From positions 1 to 16,132 of the forward strand of contig JAEWBM010000037.1 of NCBI GenBank assembly GCA_023391155.1: DNA of 16,132 bases, written 5' to 3'. Below the pieces are notes generated by a model. It was given only the letters and a program-made list of their open reading frames with translations. It made no database searches and was not told where the DNA came from. Made by a program: the position numbers and the translations under genes. The stretch is from Acidobacteriota bacterium (lineage in GTDB: Bacteria; Acidobacteriota; Blastocatellia; Pyrinomonadales; Pyrinomonadaceae). Of the stretch, positions 6,198 to 12,349 are shown piece after piece (within the stretch, counting starts at the first letter, position 1; each line of letters opens with the position of its first letter).

Positions 6198-7246
6198 GCT
6201 ATCTCAAACCAAAATTTCGCCACCCGGCTCTGCCGAAGAACTCGCTCGGGTACACGTTTGATTACTACGAGGGCAGCCTCAGCACGTTGTGTGCGGGGTG
6301 CGGGCACGATTCGATCAACGCGGCCATTATCCAGGCGTGTTTTGAGCTTGATATCGAGCCGCACAAGGTTGCGAAGCTCTCGGGCATAGGGTGTTCTTCA
6401 AAATCGCCGGCATATTTTCTAAATAACTCGCACGGCTTTAACTCGGTCCACGGCCGCATGCCCTCGATCGCCACGGGTGCAAATCTCGCCAACCGCGACC
6501 TGCTTTACCTCGGCGTTTCGGGCGACGGCGACACGGCGTCGATCGGGATGGGCCAGTTCGTTCACGTCATCCGCCGCAACCTGAACATGGTTTACCTGGT
6601 CATGAACAACGGCTGCTACGGCCTGACCAAGGGCCAGGATTCGGCGACCGCTGACGTTGGTTCAAAGAACAAGACCGGCCACGTAAATCAATTCGAGGCG
6701 ATCGACCTCGCCAGTCTTGCTATCGAGCTCGGAGCTACGTTTGTCGGCCAGAGCTTTTCGGGAGACAAGGATCAGCTCGTCCCTCTCATCAAAGCCGCGA
6801 TGCGGCACCCGGGCTTTGCGTTTCTAAACGTCATCAGCCCGTGCGTCACCTTTAACAATAATGTCGGCTCGACCAAATCCTACGATTACGTTCGCGAGCA
6901 CATGGAAGCGACCGCGACGATGGATTTCATTCCCATCGGCCGCGAGATCCGTGCGAGCTATGATGAGGGTACGGTCGAAAGCGTGGCAATGCACGACGGA
7001 TCGCTGATCAAGCTGCACAAGATCGAAAAGGATTGGGACCCGATGGACCGCTTTTCTGCGATCAACGCCATGCAGCGTGCCAAATCCCGCGACGAGATAC
7101 TCACCGGGCTTCTCTTCGTACAGCCGGACTGCAGCGATCTGCACGAATACCTCAATACTTCAACAACGCCGCTTAACGCCCTGGGCCAGGAGGATCTGTG
7201 CCCCGGCGCCGAGACTCTGGCGGCCATAAACGCCGGCCTCCGCTAG
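6194..7246 (+). CDS. korB: 2-oxoacid:ferredoxin oxidoreductase, beta subunit (KorB-like)
   Basis: The start is the ATG at 6194. A TTG at 6179 in frame lies inside hicA and adds five non-family residues. The 350-residue protein holds the thiamine-diphosphate and Fe-S site. Cysteines 33 and 36 (LCAGCGHDS), 67 (SGIGCSS) and 217 (SPCVTF) are the four ligands of the single [4Fe-4S] cluster in this family. GDGD (110-113) through NN (138-139) is the thiamine-diphosphate/Mg motif. It pairs with the korA-like subunit to form the catalytic heterodimer, producing acyl-CoA and reduced ferredoxin. Translation is probably coupled to hicA through the ATGA overlap, an unusual dependence for a metabolic subunit. 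The C-terminal 80 residues are less conserved. It ends with a TAG stop, followed by a possible terminator. Confidence 0.92.
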   Translation: MSYLKPKFRHPALPKNSLGYTFDYYEGSLSTLCAGCGHDSINAAIIQACFELDIEPHKVAKLSGIGCSSKSPAYFLNNSHGFNSVHGRMPSIATGANLANRDLLYLGVSGDGDTASIGMGQFVHVIRRNLNMVYLVMNNGCYGLTKGQDSATADVGSKNKTGHVNQFEAIDLASLAIELGATFVGQSFSGDKDQLVPLIKAAMRHPGFAFLNVISPCVTFNNNVGSTKSYDYVREHMEATATMDFIPIGREIRASYDEGTVESVAMHDGSLIKLHKIEKDWDPMDRFSAINAMQRAKSRDEILTGLLFVQPDCSDLHEYLNTSTTPLNALGQEDLCPGAETLAAINAGLR

Positions 7247-7278
7247 TTCATCCGCTTTTTATTCCGCTGAATCAAAAC

Positions 7279-7308
7279 CGCGCAACCGGCGAGCGCGGGC
7301 CTTTTCTT
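7279..7308 (+). terminator. Possible terminator of the korB-like gene
   Basis: A CGCGC/GCGCG stem (7279-7283 with 7293-7297) around a nine-base loop is followed by GGCC and TTTTCTTCT. It lies 33 bp after the korB-like stop. The stem is short and the T-run is broken, so the call is tentative. Confidence 0.35.
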
Positions 7309-7317
7309 CTCGAACAG

Positions 7318-7506
7318 AGATCTTTTCTTCGCGTAAATAGATCTCTGCGCGAGGAAAATAGATCTTTGCACGGAGAAAATAGATCTCTGCGCGGAGAAAA
7401 TAGATCTCTGCGCGGGGAAAATAGATCTCTGGACGGCGGGAAAAGATCTCTGGACGGCGGGAAAAGATCTCTGCGCGGGGAAAATAGATCTTTTTTTGGC
7501 GATGTC
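7318..7506. repeat. Nine-copy 21-bp tandem repeat with AGATCT palindromic core
   Basis: AGATCT occurs at 7318, 7339, 7360, 7381, 7402, 7423, 7444, 7465 and 7486, at an exact 21-bp period. Most units continue CTGCGCGGGG and end in an A-rich AAAAT. Two adjacent units (7423 and 7444) share the variant CTGGACGGCGGG, a sign of local duplication. The first and last units are the most diverged, as in an ageing tandem array. Twenty-one base pairs is about two turns of B-DNA, so all palindromes face the same side of the helix. The array lies between converging genes. There are no unique spacers, so it is not a CRISPR. It could be a protein-binding array, a REP-like element, or a slippage-generated minisatellite. 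Confidence 0.92.
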
Positions 7507-7522
7507 AGAGGCTTCCTTGATG

Positions 7523-7556
7523 AAAAAAATGCAGGCCCGAAGCGTTCCGGGCCTGC
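7523..7556 (-). terminator. Rho-independent terminator of the dehydrogenase operon
   Basis: A perfect nine-base-pair stem, GCAGGCCCG (7531-7539) with CGGGCCTGC (7548-7556), encloses an eight-base loop. On the minus strand it is followed by a run of seven T (complement of 7523-7529). It lies 22 bp beyond the stop of the minus-strand dehydrogenase gene. The plus-strand side has only GTTTA, so it mainly serves the minus strand. Confidence 0.9.
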
Positions 7557-7577
7557 GTTTATCGAATGTGGACGGCA

Positions 7578-8690
7578 TTATGCCGTAAAATCGCGTACGG
7601 ATGGGCTTGTAAATCCTGCCTGTTGGCTCGCGGACTTGCCGTTTTCGTCCCGCAGGGCAGGAGCTGCAGCACGGGAGGCCTCGCCGTTGTTGCGAGTCAG
7701 CCCCCAGATCAGCCCGCCTAAGCCGAGCGCGACCGCCGCGGTCGTCAGCTTCGGATGAAGCGTCGCCTTGGTGTAAAGGCTCGATTCGGCGACGTGCCCT
7801 GTATAGCCGCCGCGTTCCTTAAGGCTGGCGTCCTGCGATTCATACAGCCCCTCGCGTGAGATGCCGTTGTCCGGCCGGTCGGTCTTCTGCATATCGATCA
7901 TCGTGTTTTCCATAACGATGTCCGTTGTTCGCGGGGCGTACTTTCGCATGGTCGAAAAGACCTTTGCACCGCCGCCTATAAAGACATCGCGAGTTGAGTG
8001 CTCCGCGCTGTGCAGGATCGCTCGAGCCGCGGTTTCCGGCGAATACACCGGCGGAGGATTTTCAGGCTGAACTCCGAGATAGTTCTTAGCGTGCTCTTTG
8101 TATGGCGTGTCGATCGCCGCCGGTTTGATGAGCGTGACCGAGACCGGAGCGCCGTCCGCCTCCAGCTCCATTCGCAACGCGTCGGTAAAGCCCTTTACCG
8201 CGTGTTTCGACGCCGAATACATTCCCTGCAGCGGTATCGCAACGTCGGACAGCGTGCTGCCGATGTTGATCAAGGCACCGCCCGTCAATCGCAGATGTCT
8301 TGCCGCGACGATCGAACCGTTCACCAGTCCCCAGAAGTTCGTTTCAAATAGCTGCTTCGAATCCTCAAGAGACACCTCCTCCAATTTGCCGTAGATGGAC
8401 ACTCCGGCGTTGTTCACCCAGGTGTCGAAGGTCCCGTAGTGATTAACCGCTTCCGAGGCGATCTTCTTCACATCTGCCTCTTTGGCGACGTCGGCGGCGA
8501 CATAGATCGCGTCGCCCCCTTTGTCATTTATCTCGCCAGCCAGCTTAGCAAGTGCACGTTCGTTCCGTGACGCCAATACGAGCTTTGCACCCCTTTCGGC
8601 GGCCATACGTGCAGTGACGAGCCCGATGCCGCTGCTCGCTCCGGTAATTACGATCACTTGATCTCTTAGTTTCTTAAGTTGATAGTTCAT
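7578..8690 (-). CDS. SDR family NAD(P)-dependent oxidoreductase with C-terminal membrane segment
   Basis: This 370-residue protein is a classical short-chain dehydrogenase. TGASSGIG (16-23) binds the dinucleotide and NNAG (93-96) stabilises the sheet. Ser145, Tyr158 (YSASK) and Lys162 form the catalytic set. SRNERAL after strand 2 suggests an NADP preference, since the arginine can contact the 2'-phosphate. The core ends near residue 250. Beyond the family's usual 250 residues lies an extension with a hydrophobic stretch at about 314-332 (LTTAAVALGLGGLIWGL) and a polar, alanine-rich tail, suggesting membrane anchoring. It starts six bases after the stop of the DUF2231 gene upstream on the same strand, so the two form an operon ended by the hairpin at 7523-7556. 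The substrate is unknown. Confidence 0.92.
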   Translation of the reverse strand: MNYQLKKLRDQVIVITGASSGIGLVTARMAAERGAKLVLASRNERALAKLAGEINDKGGDAIYVAADVAKEADVKKIASEAVNHYGTFDTWVNNAGVSIYGKLEEVSLEDSKQLFETNFWGLVNGSIVAARHLRLTGGALINIGSTLSDVAIPLQGMYSASKHAVKGFTDALRMELEADGAPVSVTLIKPAAIDTPYKEHAKNYLGVQPENPPPVYSPETAARAILHSAEHSTRDVFIGGGAKVFSTMRKYAPRTTDIVMENTMIDMQKTDRPDNGISREGLYESQDASLKERGGYTGHVAESSLYTKATLHPKLTTAAVALGLGGLIWGLTRNNGEASRAAAPALRDENGKSASQQAGFTSPSVRDFTA

Positions 8691-8696
8691 AATTTT

Positions 8697-9212
8697 CTAG
8701 ACCCCGCGTGTTGCCTTTGTGGAGAGGTTGACCTCGGGCATATCCTCGGTCAGCGAGTTCGGTGCGTTCAAATGGGCTCCCGGGTGCACGCCGACGCCGA
8801 GCCGCTCCACCAATTCGCCCCCGAACCACCCGCCCGCCAATGCAAGCAGAAACCCGAAGACACCCAAGGCGGTCGCAAGCAGGTTTTCCTGATCAGCCGC
8901 CCCCGTTCGCAGAAAAACAACAATCGCAAAGATCGCCAATACGCCCGCGTTGAGCCCGCCGTGGATCAGCCCCACGTATTTCGCACGCGTGCCGTTCGGA
9001 ATAGCCGTCCAGTCGATGAACCCAAACAGCGCGGCCAACACTCCGCCTATAATGCCGCTTACCATCATCCAATAACCGGCATTCGCGAGTGCGGCAGTGC
9101 CCGTGATCAAAAATAAAATGTCGAAAATAACCCCCGTAGACAATAAGCCGAGCGGGAAAACTATCATTATCGGGTGTATCGCATGACCCAAGATCTTTGC
9201 CTTGCTCTCCAT
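8697..9212 (-). CDS. DUF2231 family four-helix membrane protein
   Basis: I choose the ATG at 9212, giving 171 residues, because the family usually begins close to MESKAKILGHAIHPIMIVFPLGL. A TTG at 9263 in frame would add 17 residues unlike the family. An AGGAGG lies upstream with an unusually long 15-base spacing. Four transmembrane helices are visible, at about 14-37, 45-66, 81-102 and 111-131. The family histidines are H13 (AIHP, helix 1) and H84 (LIHGG, helix 3). DUF2231 proteins resemble small membrane cytochromes and oxidoreductase subunits, but the function is not established. It is the first gene of a two-gene minus-strand operon with the short-chain dehydrogenase, suggesting a shared redox or envelope role (inference). 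Confidence 0.82.
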   Translation of the reverse strand: MESKAKILGHAIHPIMIVFPLGLLSTGVIFDILFLITGTAALANAGYWMMVSGIIGGVLAALFGFIDWTAIPNGTRAKYVGLIHGGLNAGVLAIFAIVVFLRTGAADQENLLATALGVFGFLLALAGGWFGGELVERLGVGVHPGAHLNAPNSLTEDMPEVNLSTKATRGV

Positions 9213-9321
9213 AGTTAACGTACTGAGCCTCCTGTAATAAGGAGTGATGCAATTACTATGCAAGTCTTGAAGCTGTAACGATATGGAGTCGCTTTAAGGC
9301 AGGGAGGCGGGAATGTAGTAT

Positions 9322-9351
9322 ATTTTCCGTACGACGGAGCCCACGGAAAAT
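9322..9351. promoter_or_regulatory. Perfect 9-bp inverted repeat, candidate operator
   Basis: ATTTTCCGT (9322-9330) and ACGGAAAAT (9343-9351) are exact inverted copies around a 12-base GC-rich centre. The centre-to-centre distance is 21 bp, about two helical turns, as for a dimeric regulator. Its place in a divergent promoter region fits an operator. It could instead be an RNA hairpin. Confidence 0.45.
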
Positions 9352-9404
9352 TTCGTTGGTTTGTAAGCATGCATACAGTATCTCGACCGTATCCGCCTAT
9401 ATTA

Positions 9405-9500
9405 AGGTTATCGCGCTGATTCTCCTGCGTAATAACCTCCAAGGTTGGGGTGAAAGGTGCTGAAGATGCTATACGGCAGTTTCGGCACCTTTTGCTTTTT
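9405..9500 (+). promoter_or_regulatory. Attenuator-like leader with terminator hairpin
   Basis: Just before the gene at 9522 lie nested inverted repeats. AGGTTAT (9405-9411) can pair with ATAACCT (9432-9438). The latter's AACCT can instead pair with AAGGTT (9441-9446). A third hairpin pairs AAAGGTGCTGAAG (9453-9465) with the arm at 9480-9492, allowing two or three G-T pairs. It is followed by TTTTGCTTTTT, a terminator-like tail. Mutually exclusive stems followed by a terminator, 22 bp before a start codon, resemble transcription attenuation. No known riboswitch class is recognised. Confidence 0.4.
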
Positions 9501-9521
9501 CCGGAGGCGAAATAGAAATCT

Positions 9522-9923
9522 ATGGACGTCGCAGATCAGGTCTATTGGCTCATTATGCTGTCGCTCGCGGTGGCGTCGGTCTCGTGGACGGTTACGCAGG
9601 AAGAGATCTTTCGAGAACCGCGTGAGGCTGCGGCTAAACGGAGCCGCACCGCAAGTTCGATGCTGGTGAGAAAATTCTTCTACGTTTTCACCTGCGAATA
9701 CTGTTTTAGCCACTGGGTAACGCTGTTCTTCTTGATCATTAGCCGATTTCAGCTTGTCTTCGAAGATTGGCGAGGGTATCTGATCGCATTTTTTGTGCTG
9801 CCCTGGATCGCGAATCAATGGATGAGCTTGTATCGGCGGCTGCGGGTGGGGATAAAGCACGAAGATGCTCTCGCCGAGCAGGAGCTCGAAGAATTGGAAA
9901 ACGGGAAGGGTGAAAAGAAATGA
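9522..9923 (+). CDS. Small membrane protein with a CxxC motif at a membrane helix, unrecognised
   Basis: This 133-residue protein has three predicted membrane helices, at about 5-24, 52-75 and 84-103, and a charged C-terminal tail (EQELEELENGKGEKK). The second helix opens with FTCEYCFSHW, a Cys-x-x-Cys pair followed by histidine (C58, C61, H64). That could bind a metal or form a redox disulfide. A similar C-x-x-C-x-x-x-W start of a helix occurs in several uncharacterised small membrane proteins, but I cannot name a family. A GGAGG 14 bases upstream is the only ribosome binding site. The stop overlaps the next gene as ATGA, so the pair is translationally coupled and may form one membrane complex. 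Confidence 0.75.
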   Translation: MDVADQVYWLIMLSLAVASVSWTVTQEEIFREPREAAAKRSRTASSMLVRKFFYVFTCEYCFSHWVTLFFLIISRFQLVFEDWRGYLIAFFVLPWIANQWMSLYRRLRVGIKHEDALAEQELEELENGKGEKK

Positions 9924-10195
9924 CAGAGGCGATCGGGTGGGCAAGCTCCGGGATCCTGCTGATCACGCTTGTGAAGCAGGTTTACAAACAATGGCAGGAG
10001 GGAACCGGAGAGGGCGTCTCAAAATGGCTTTTCATCGGCCAATTCGCTGCCTCAACGGGGTTTCTCATTTACAGCATTCTGCTCGAAAATTGGGTCTTTA
10101 CATTCACCAACGCGGCCCTTACGCTAAATAGCCTGGTAGGCATCGGCCTGTCTTTTTACCACCGCAAACGCGATGCCGCTGATGAGGCGGCCTGA
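9920..10195 (+). CDS. SemiSWEET/PQ-loop-like three-helix membrane protein
   Basis: This 91-residue protein has three hydrophobic helices, at about 4-22, 35-55 and 58-80. The first begins IGWASSGILLITLVKQVYKQW. The connecting segment EGTGEGVSKWLFIGQFAASTGFLIYS matches the layout of SemiSWEET and other MtN3/PQ-loop proteins (helix, a G-V-S-x-W start of helix 2, then a third helix beginning NWVF). Characterised SemiSWEETs dimerise to transport sugars. This one lacks the usual Pro-Gln pair after helix 1, having VKQ instead, so its substrate is uncertain. It overlaps the preceding gene by ATGA and probably works with it. The basic tail YHRKRDAADEAA is cytoplasmic by the positive-inside rule. Confidence 0.7.
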   Translation: MTEAIGWASSGILLITLVKQVYKQWQEGTGEGVSKWLFIGQFAASTGFLIYSILLENWVFTFTNAALTLNSLVGIGLSFYHRKRDAADEAA

Positions 10196-10303
10196 CCAAT
10201 CTCTGTATGAATGTACCGCGGAATACGAACCGATCGTCGGATCGATGATTGAATAGGGACTACGCGTCGCTTGCGGCAGTGGCCGCTTCAGTTTTACGGC
10301 GCT

Positions 10304-10320
10304 CGCCGGTTTTGCCGGCG
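10304..10320 (+). promoter_or_regulatory. Small hairpin in the leader of the BON-domain gene
   Basis: CGCCGG (10304-10309) pairs with CCGGCG (10315-10320) over a TTTTG loop. No T-run follows, so it is not a standard terminator. It lies 21 bases before the ribosome binding site at 10341 and may stabilise or gate the leader of that mRNA. Confidence 0.3.
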
Positions 10321-10340
10321 CCAATCAGCACGATGTTTAC

Positions 10341-10347
10341 AAGGAGG
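10341..10347 (+). promoter_or_regulatory. Strong Shine-Dalgarno for the BON-domain gene
   Basis: AAGGAGG lies eight bases before the ATG at 10356. It fixes that start and is by far the best ribosome binding site in the window, suggesting high expression of the protein. Confidence 0.8.
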
Positions 10348-10355
10348 TAACTGCA

Positions 10356-11321
10356 ATGGGACATCACAGATCACACCGAGACGAAAGGGGATTCGGCCCT
10401 CGCAACCAGAGGGATTCTGAGGATCGAAGATCACAAGACGAGAACCGATACGCGACCGATTCGTACGATCAGGAACAAGGCCGCCGGCACCAGTCATGGC
10501 GGCCGGCTGACCGCTATCAAGGGGAATTTGACGAGCGAAGCCGCAGCTTCAACGCGGGTTATGATGAAGAATTCGACGGCCCGCAAGGCTGGGGCGGACG
10601 TTCAAAAGGCCCTTCCGGATACGGGGGCGATGACCAGCCATATCGTTATGAGTCGTCACCCCGGCAGAGCGAGGAATATGGCTCATCGGGATATGGCTCG
10701 CGCGGTTTCGCATCGGGCCGTCAAGAGCCCAGGAACTTTGGCACGCAAGGCTATGGTTCACGGGGCTATAGTTCGAGTGGAGGCCCGGGCGGGTACGGTT
10801 CCGGCGGAAGCGGATCGTCGGGCTATGGGGCCCGCGGATTCGGCGGCTCGTCGCAGACGCCGGGCCAGCAGGGATCGGGAACACAAGGCTACGGCCGCCA
10901 AGGTTATGGTGGGGGGCAGCAGTCCCGAGGTCCGCAGTTCGGGGACGATCCGTCCCAGAGGTACGGGATCGGCGGACACCGCGGTAAGGGTCCGAAAGGC
11001 TATACGCGATCTGACGAACGGATAAAGGAAGATATCAACGAGAAGCTCTGGTTCGACGACGATCTCGACGCATCGAACATCGAGGTGGAGGTCCGGAACG
11101 GCGAGGTTACTTTGGCCGGGACGGTCGAAGACCGGTACACGAAACGTGCAGCAGAGGACCTGGTTGAAGGCCTCTCGGGCGTGAAGCATGTACAGAATAA
11201 CCTTCGTGTGGATTCAAGTTCTTCGGCATTCACCAGCGATCGGTTGAATGAGAACTTGTCCACGATCTCCGGTTCGGAAGGCTCGGAAACGAAGGCCCGT
11301 AAGAAGGCCTCGGGTTCCTAA
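10356..11321 (+). CDS. Gly/Ser/Tyr-rich low-complexity protein with C-terminal BON domain
   Basis: This 321-residue protein has two parts. Residues 1-215 are disordered in appearance: first an Arg/Asp/His-rich stretch, then glycine-, serine-, tyrosine- and glutamine-rich sequence. The latter carries a loosely repeated element (SGYGSRGF at 111-118, QGYGSRGY at 131-138, SGYGARGF at 155-162, QGYGRQGY at 177-184). Residues about 218-286 are a BON domain: DERIKEDINEKLWFDDDLDASN, then VEVRNGEVTLAGTVEDRYTKRAAE and GVKHVQNNL. BON domains bind phospholipid or ligands in stress-protective proteins such as OsmY. There is no signal peptide, so it is probably cytoplasmic, unlike OsmY. A short polar tail ends in lysines. 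It is monocistronic, with a strong ribosome binding site and a terminator at 11347-11378. Confidence 0.88.
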   Translation: MGHHRSHRDERGFGPRNQRDSEDRRSQDENRYATDSYDQEQGRRHQSWRPADRYQGEFDERSRSFNAGYDEEFDGPQGWGGRSKGPSGYGGDDQPYRYESSPRQSEEYGSSGYGSRGFASGRQEPRNFGTQGYGSRGYSSSGGPGGYGSGGSGSSGYGARGFGGSSQTPGQQGSGTQGYGRQGYGGGQQSRGPQFGDDPSQRYGIGGHRGKGPKGYTRSDERIKEDINEKLWFDDDLDASNIEVEVRNGEVTLAGTVEDRYTKRAAEDLVEGLSGVKHVQNNLRVDSSSSAFTSDRLNENLSTISGSEGSETKARKKASGS

Positions 11322-11346
11322 GCTAAGGCCGTAACCACCTTTGAAT

Positions 11347-11378
11347 AGGCCCCGTCATTTACGGCGGGGCCTTTTCTT
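11347..11378 (+). terminator. Rho-independent terminator of the BON-domain gene
   Basis: AGGCCCCG (11347-11354) pairs with CGGGGCCT (11365-11372) around a ten-base loop and runs into TTTTCTT. It lies 26 bp after the BON gene stop. From 11355 it overlaps the 3' end of the convergent minus-strand hydrolase gene, so the stem's right arm also encodes part of that protein's C-terminal RPRRK. Confidence 0.88.
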
Positions 11379-11969
11379 AAAATTAACATCCGCCGAAGTT
11401 ACGATCTTTGCGTCAGCAACGCGCTCAATGAACTTGATCGCCTGGTTGTGAAATGCGGTCTCGACGGCGGCAACACAGTCCTTCGGGATGACCACTTCAA
11501 ATCCGCGCATATGGGCATCGTGTGCGGTGAAGAGAACACAAATGTCGGTCGTTATCCCGGTGATCACCAGCTTTTCCGCTTCCATCGACTCTAGCAGCAC
11601 GTCGAGAGGTGTCGCGTAAAACGCCGATCGCTGAGGCTTTAGAATGAAATAATCATCACCCTCTGGCGCTAATATATCGGTGATCTTCCGGCCCTCTTCG
11701 GAATCGTTGCGCACGGCATCGACGAAGCCGCCAAAATCGCGGTTCCACTTCCCGAAATTATCGTTCACAAAAATTACCGGAATCCCGGCATCCTGTGCCC
11801 GCTTCCGCAGGTCAGCGACACGCTTTGCGATCTTCATCGTATTCGCAAACAGCTTTTTGCCGTCCTCGAACTGAAAGTCGCTCACCATATCGATGATCAA
11901 CAGTGCAATAGGGGAGTTGTCCGGGCCGTGGTCGTTCAATATTGCGTTATGCATTTTCTTTGCCGGCAT
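11355..11969 (-). CDS. Cysteine hydrolase, isochorismatase family
   Basis: I place the start at the ATG at 11969 (204 residues). A TTG at 12005 adds a basic stretch unlike the family, and an ATG at 11954 is also possible. The fold is the isochorismatase-like alpha/beta hydrolase. Asp27 (ALLIIDM), Lys111 (FILKPQRSAFY) and Cys144 (ITGITTDICVLFTA) are the catalytic triad. The G-I-T before TDIC forms the family's cis-peptide turn. Members hydrolyse amides or vinyl ethers (nicotinamide, ureidoacrylate, N-carbamoyl compounds). The substrate cannot be read here, and the FQFEDGKKLFANT loop gives no decisive clue. It is transcribed toward the BON gene, and the 3' ends share a terminator hairpin. The basic C-terminus (FKKRPRRK) is encoded inside it. 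Confidence 0.9.
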   Translation of the reverse strand: MPAKKMHNAILNDHGPDNSPIALLIIDMVSDFQFEDGKKLFANTMKIAKRVADLRKRAQDAGIPVIFVNDNFGKWNRDFGGFVDAVRNDSEEGRKITDILAPEGDDYFILKPQRSAFYATPLDVLLESMEAEKLVITGITTDICVLFTAHDAHMRGFEVVIPKDCVAAVETAFHNQAIKFIERVADAKIVTSADVNFKKRPRRK

Positions 11970-12104
11970 ATATTTGTTCTTCGCTCTCCGCAAATGGCAT
12001 ACCAATTATATGTTCCGCCAGCGTTGAACGGATTCTGTACGATGTCTCCGATCAAAAGTTTATATATCCGGCGCGTTGTATCGGAACGAAACATAGCGTC
12101 GACG

Positions 12105-12125
12105 ACGGGAACCGTCCCGTTTTGC
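12105..12125 (+). terminator. Orphan terminator-like hairpin
   Basis: ACGGGA (12105-12110) pairs with TCCCGT (12115-12120) over an ACCG loop and is followed by TTTGCT. The orientation is plus, but no plus-strand gene ends nearby. It could end a small RNA or antisense transcript from the hydrolase promoter region, or act in a long Crp leader. Confidence 0.5.
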
Positions 12126-12224
12126 TAGTCTACTTCAATGTTTACAAAGGGTTGGAAAAATTGTAGTCCGGATTATTGTTTTGGCGCGATAATTGTATGT
12201 ACATCGGTTATAGAAGCAAGGAAT

Positions 12225-12254
12225 CGGCCCGGTCGGGAGTGTGCTTCCGGGTCG
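12225..12254 (+). promoter_or_regulatory. GC-rich inverted repeat upstream of the Crp/Fnr-type gene
   Basis: CGGCCCGG (12225-12232) pairs with CCGGGTCG (12247-12254) with one G-T pair and a 14-base loop. No T-run follows. It lies about 95 bp before the Crp-type start, and could be an operator for autoregulation or a leader stem. Confidence 0.3.
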
Positions 12255-12349
12255 GCCGAGTCGGCTGCTCCCGGTCCCAACTCCGGAAGTGAGCCGTGAC
12301 AGGAGAATCTCGGTGGCCGCCGTTCGGTGCACCGGTCCAAGGGGGAAAA

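Larger units (their letters stand above)
7247..7577. other. 331-bp convergent intergenic region
   Basis: There is no credible gene here between the korB-like stop and the stop of the minus-strand dehydrogenase. The region contains a possible terminator, a 21-bp tandem repeat and a strong minus-strand terminator, each listed separately. Reading frames stay open on both strands only because the repeat unit is a multiple of three. Confidence 0.7.
9213..9521. other. Divergent intergenic region with several inverted repeats
   Basis: This 309-bp gap separates the minus-strand DUF2231 operon from the plus-strand membrane-protein pair and must contain promoters for both. I see no certain -35/-10 pair. 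It holds a 9-bp inverted repeat (9322-9351) and a stacked set of hairpins near the plus-strand gene, listed separately. The short frames inside it do not look like protein. Confidence 0.6.
11970..12349. other. 380-bp divergent intergenic region upstream of the Crp/Fnr-type gene
   Basis: No believable gene lies between the minus-strand hydrolase start and the Crp-type ATG. It contains an orphan terminator-like hairpin (12105-12125) and a GC-rich hairpin at 12225-12254. The section at 12160-12220 is AT-rich and a likely promoter zone, but I could not pick a convincing -35/-10 pair. Confidence 0.55.

Noticed and set aside
7318..7506. CRISPR array
   Set aside because: Repeat units are head-to-tail with no unique spacers of 25-40 bp, and no cas gene is present.
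7198..7758. Reading frames on both strands through the 21-bp repeat (RSLRGEN-type and QRSIFPA-type heptads)
   Set aside because: The frames are open only because the unit is a multiple of three. They overlap korB or the dehydrogenase gene, lack ribosome binding sites, and span a terminator.
9213..9263. TTG at 9263 as start of the DUF2231 protein
   Set aside because: It would add 17 residues of no family character. The first ATG at 9212 begins where homologs are expected to begin, despite the long Shine-Dalgarno spacing.
11928..12166. Short plus-strand frames upstream of the Crp-type gene
   Set aside because: They overlap the hydrolase start region, have no ribosome binding site and no protein-like composition.
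12296..12349. GTG at 12296 as start of the Crp/Fnr-type regulator
   Set aside because: The ATG at 12350 has a better ribosome binding site, and the extra 18 residues look unlike the family.
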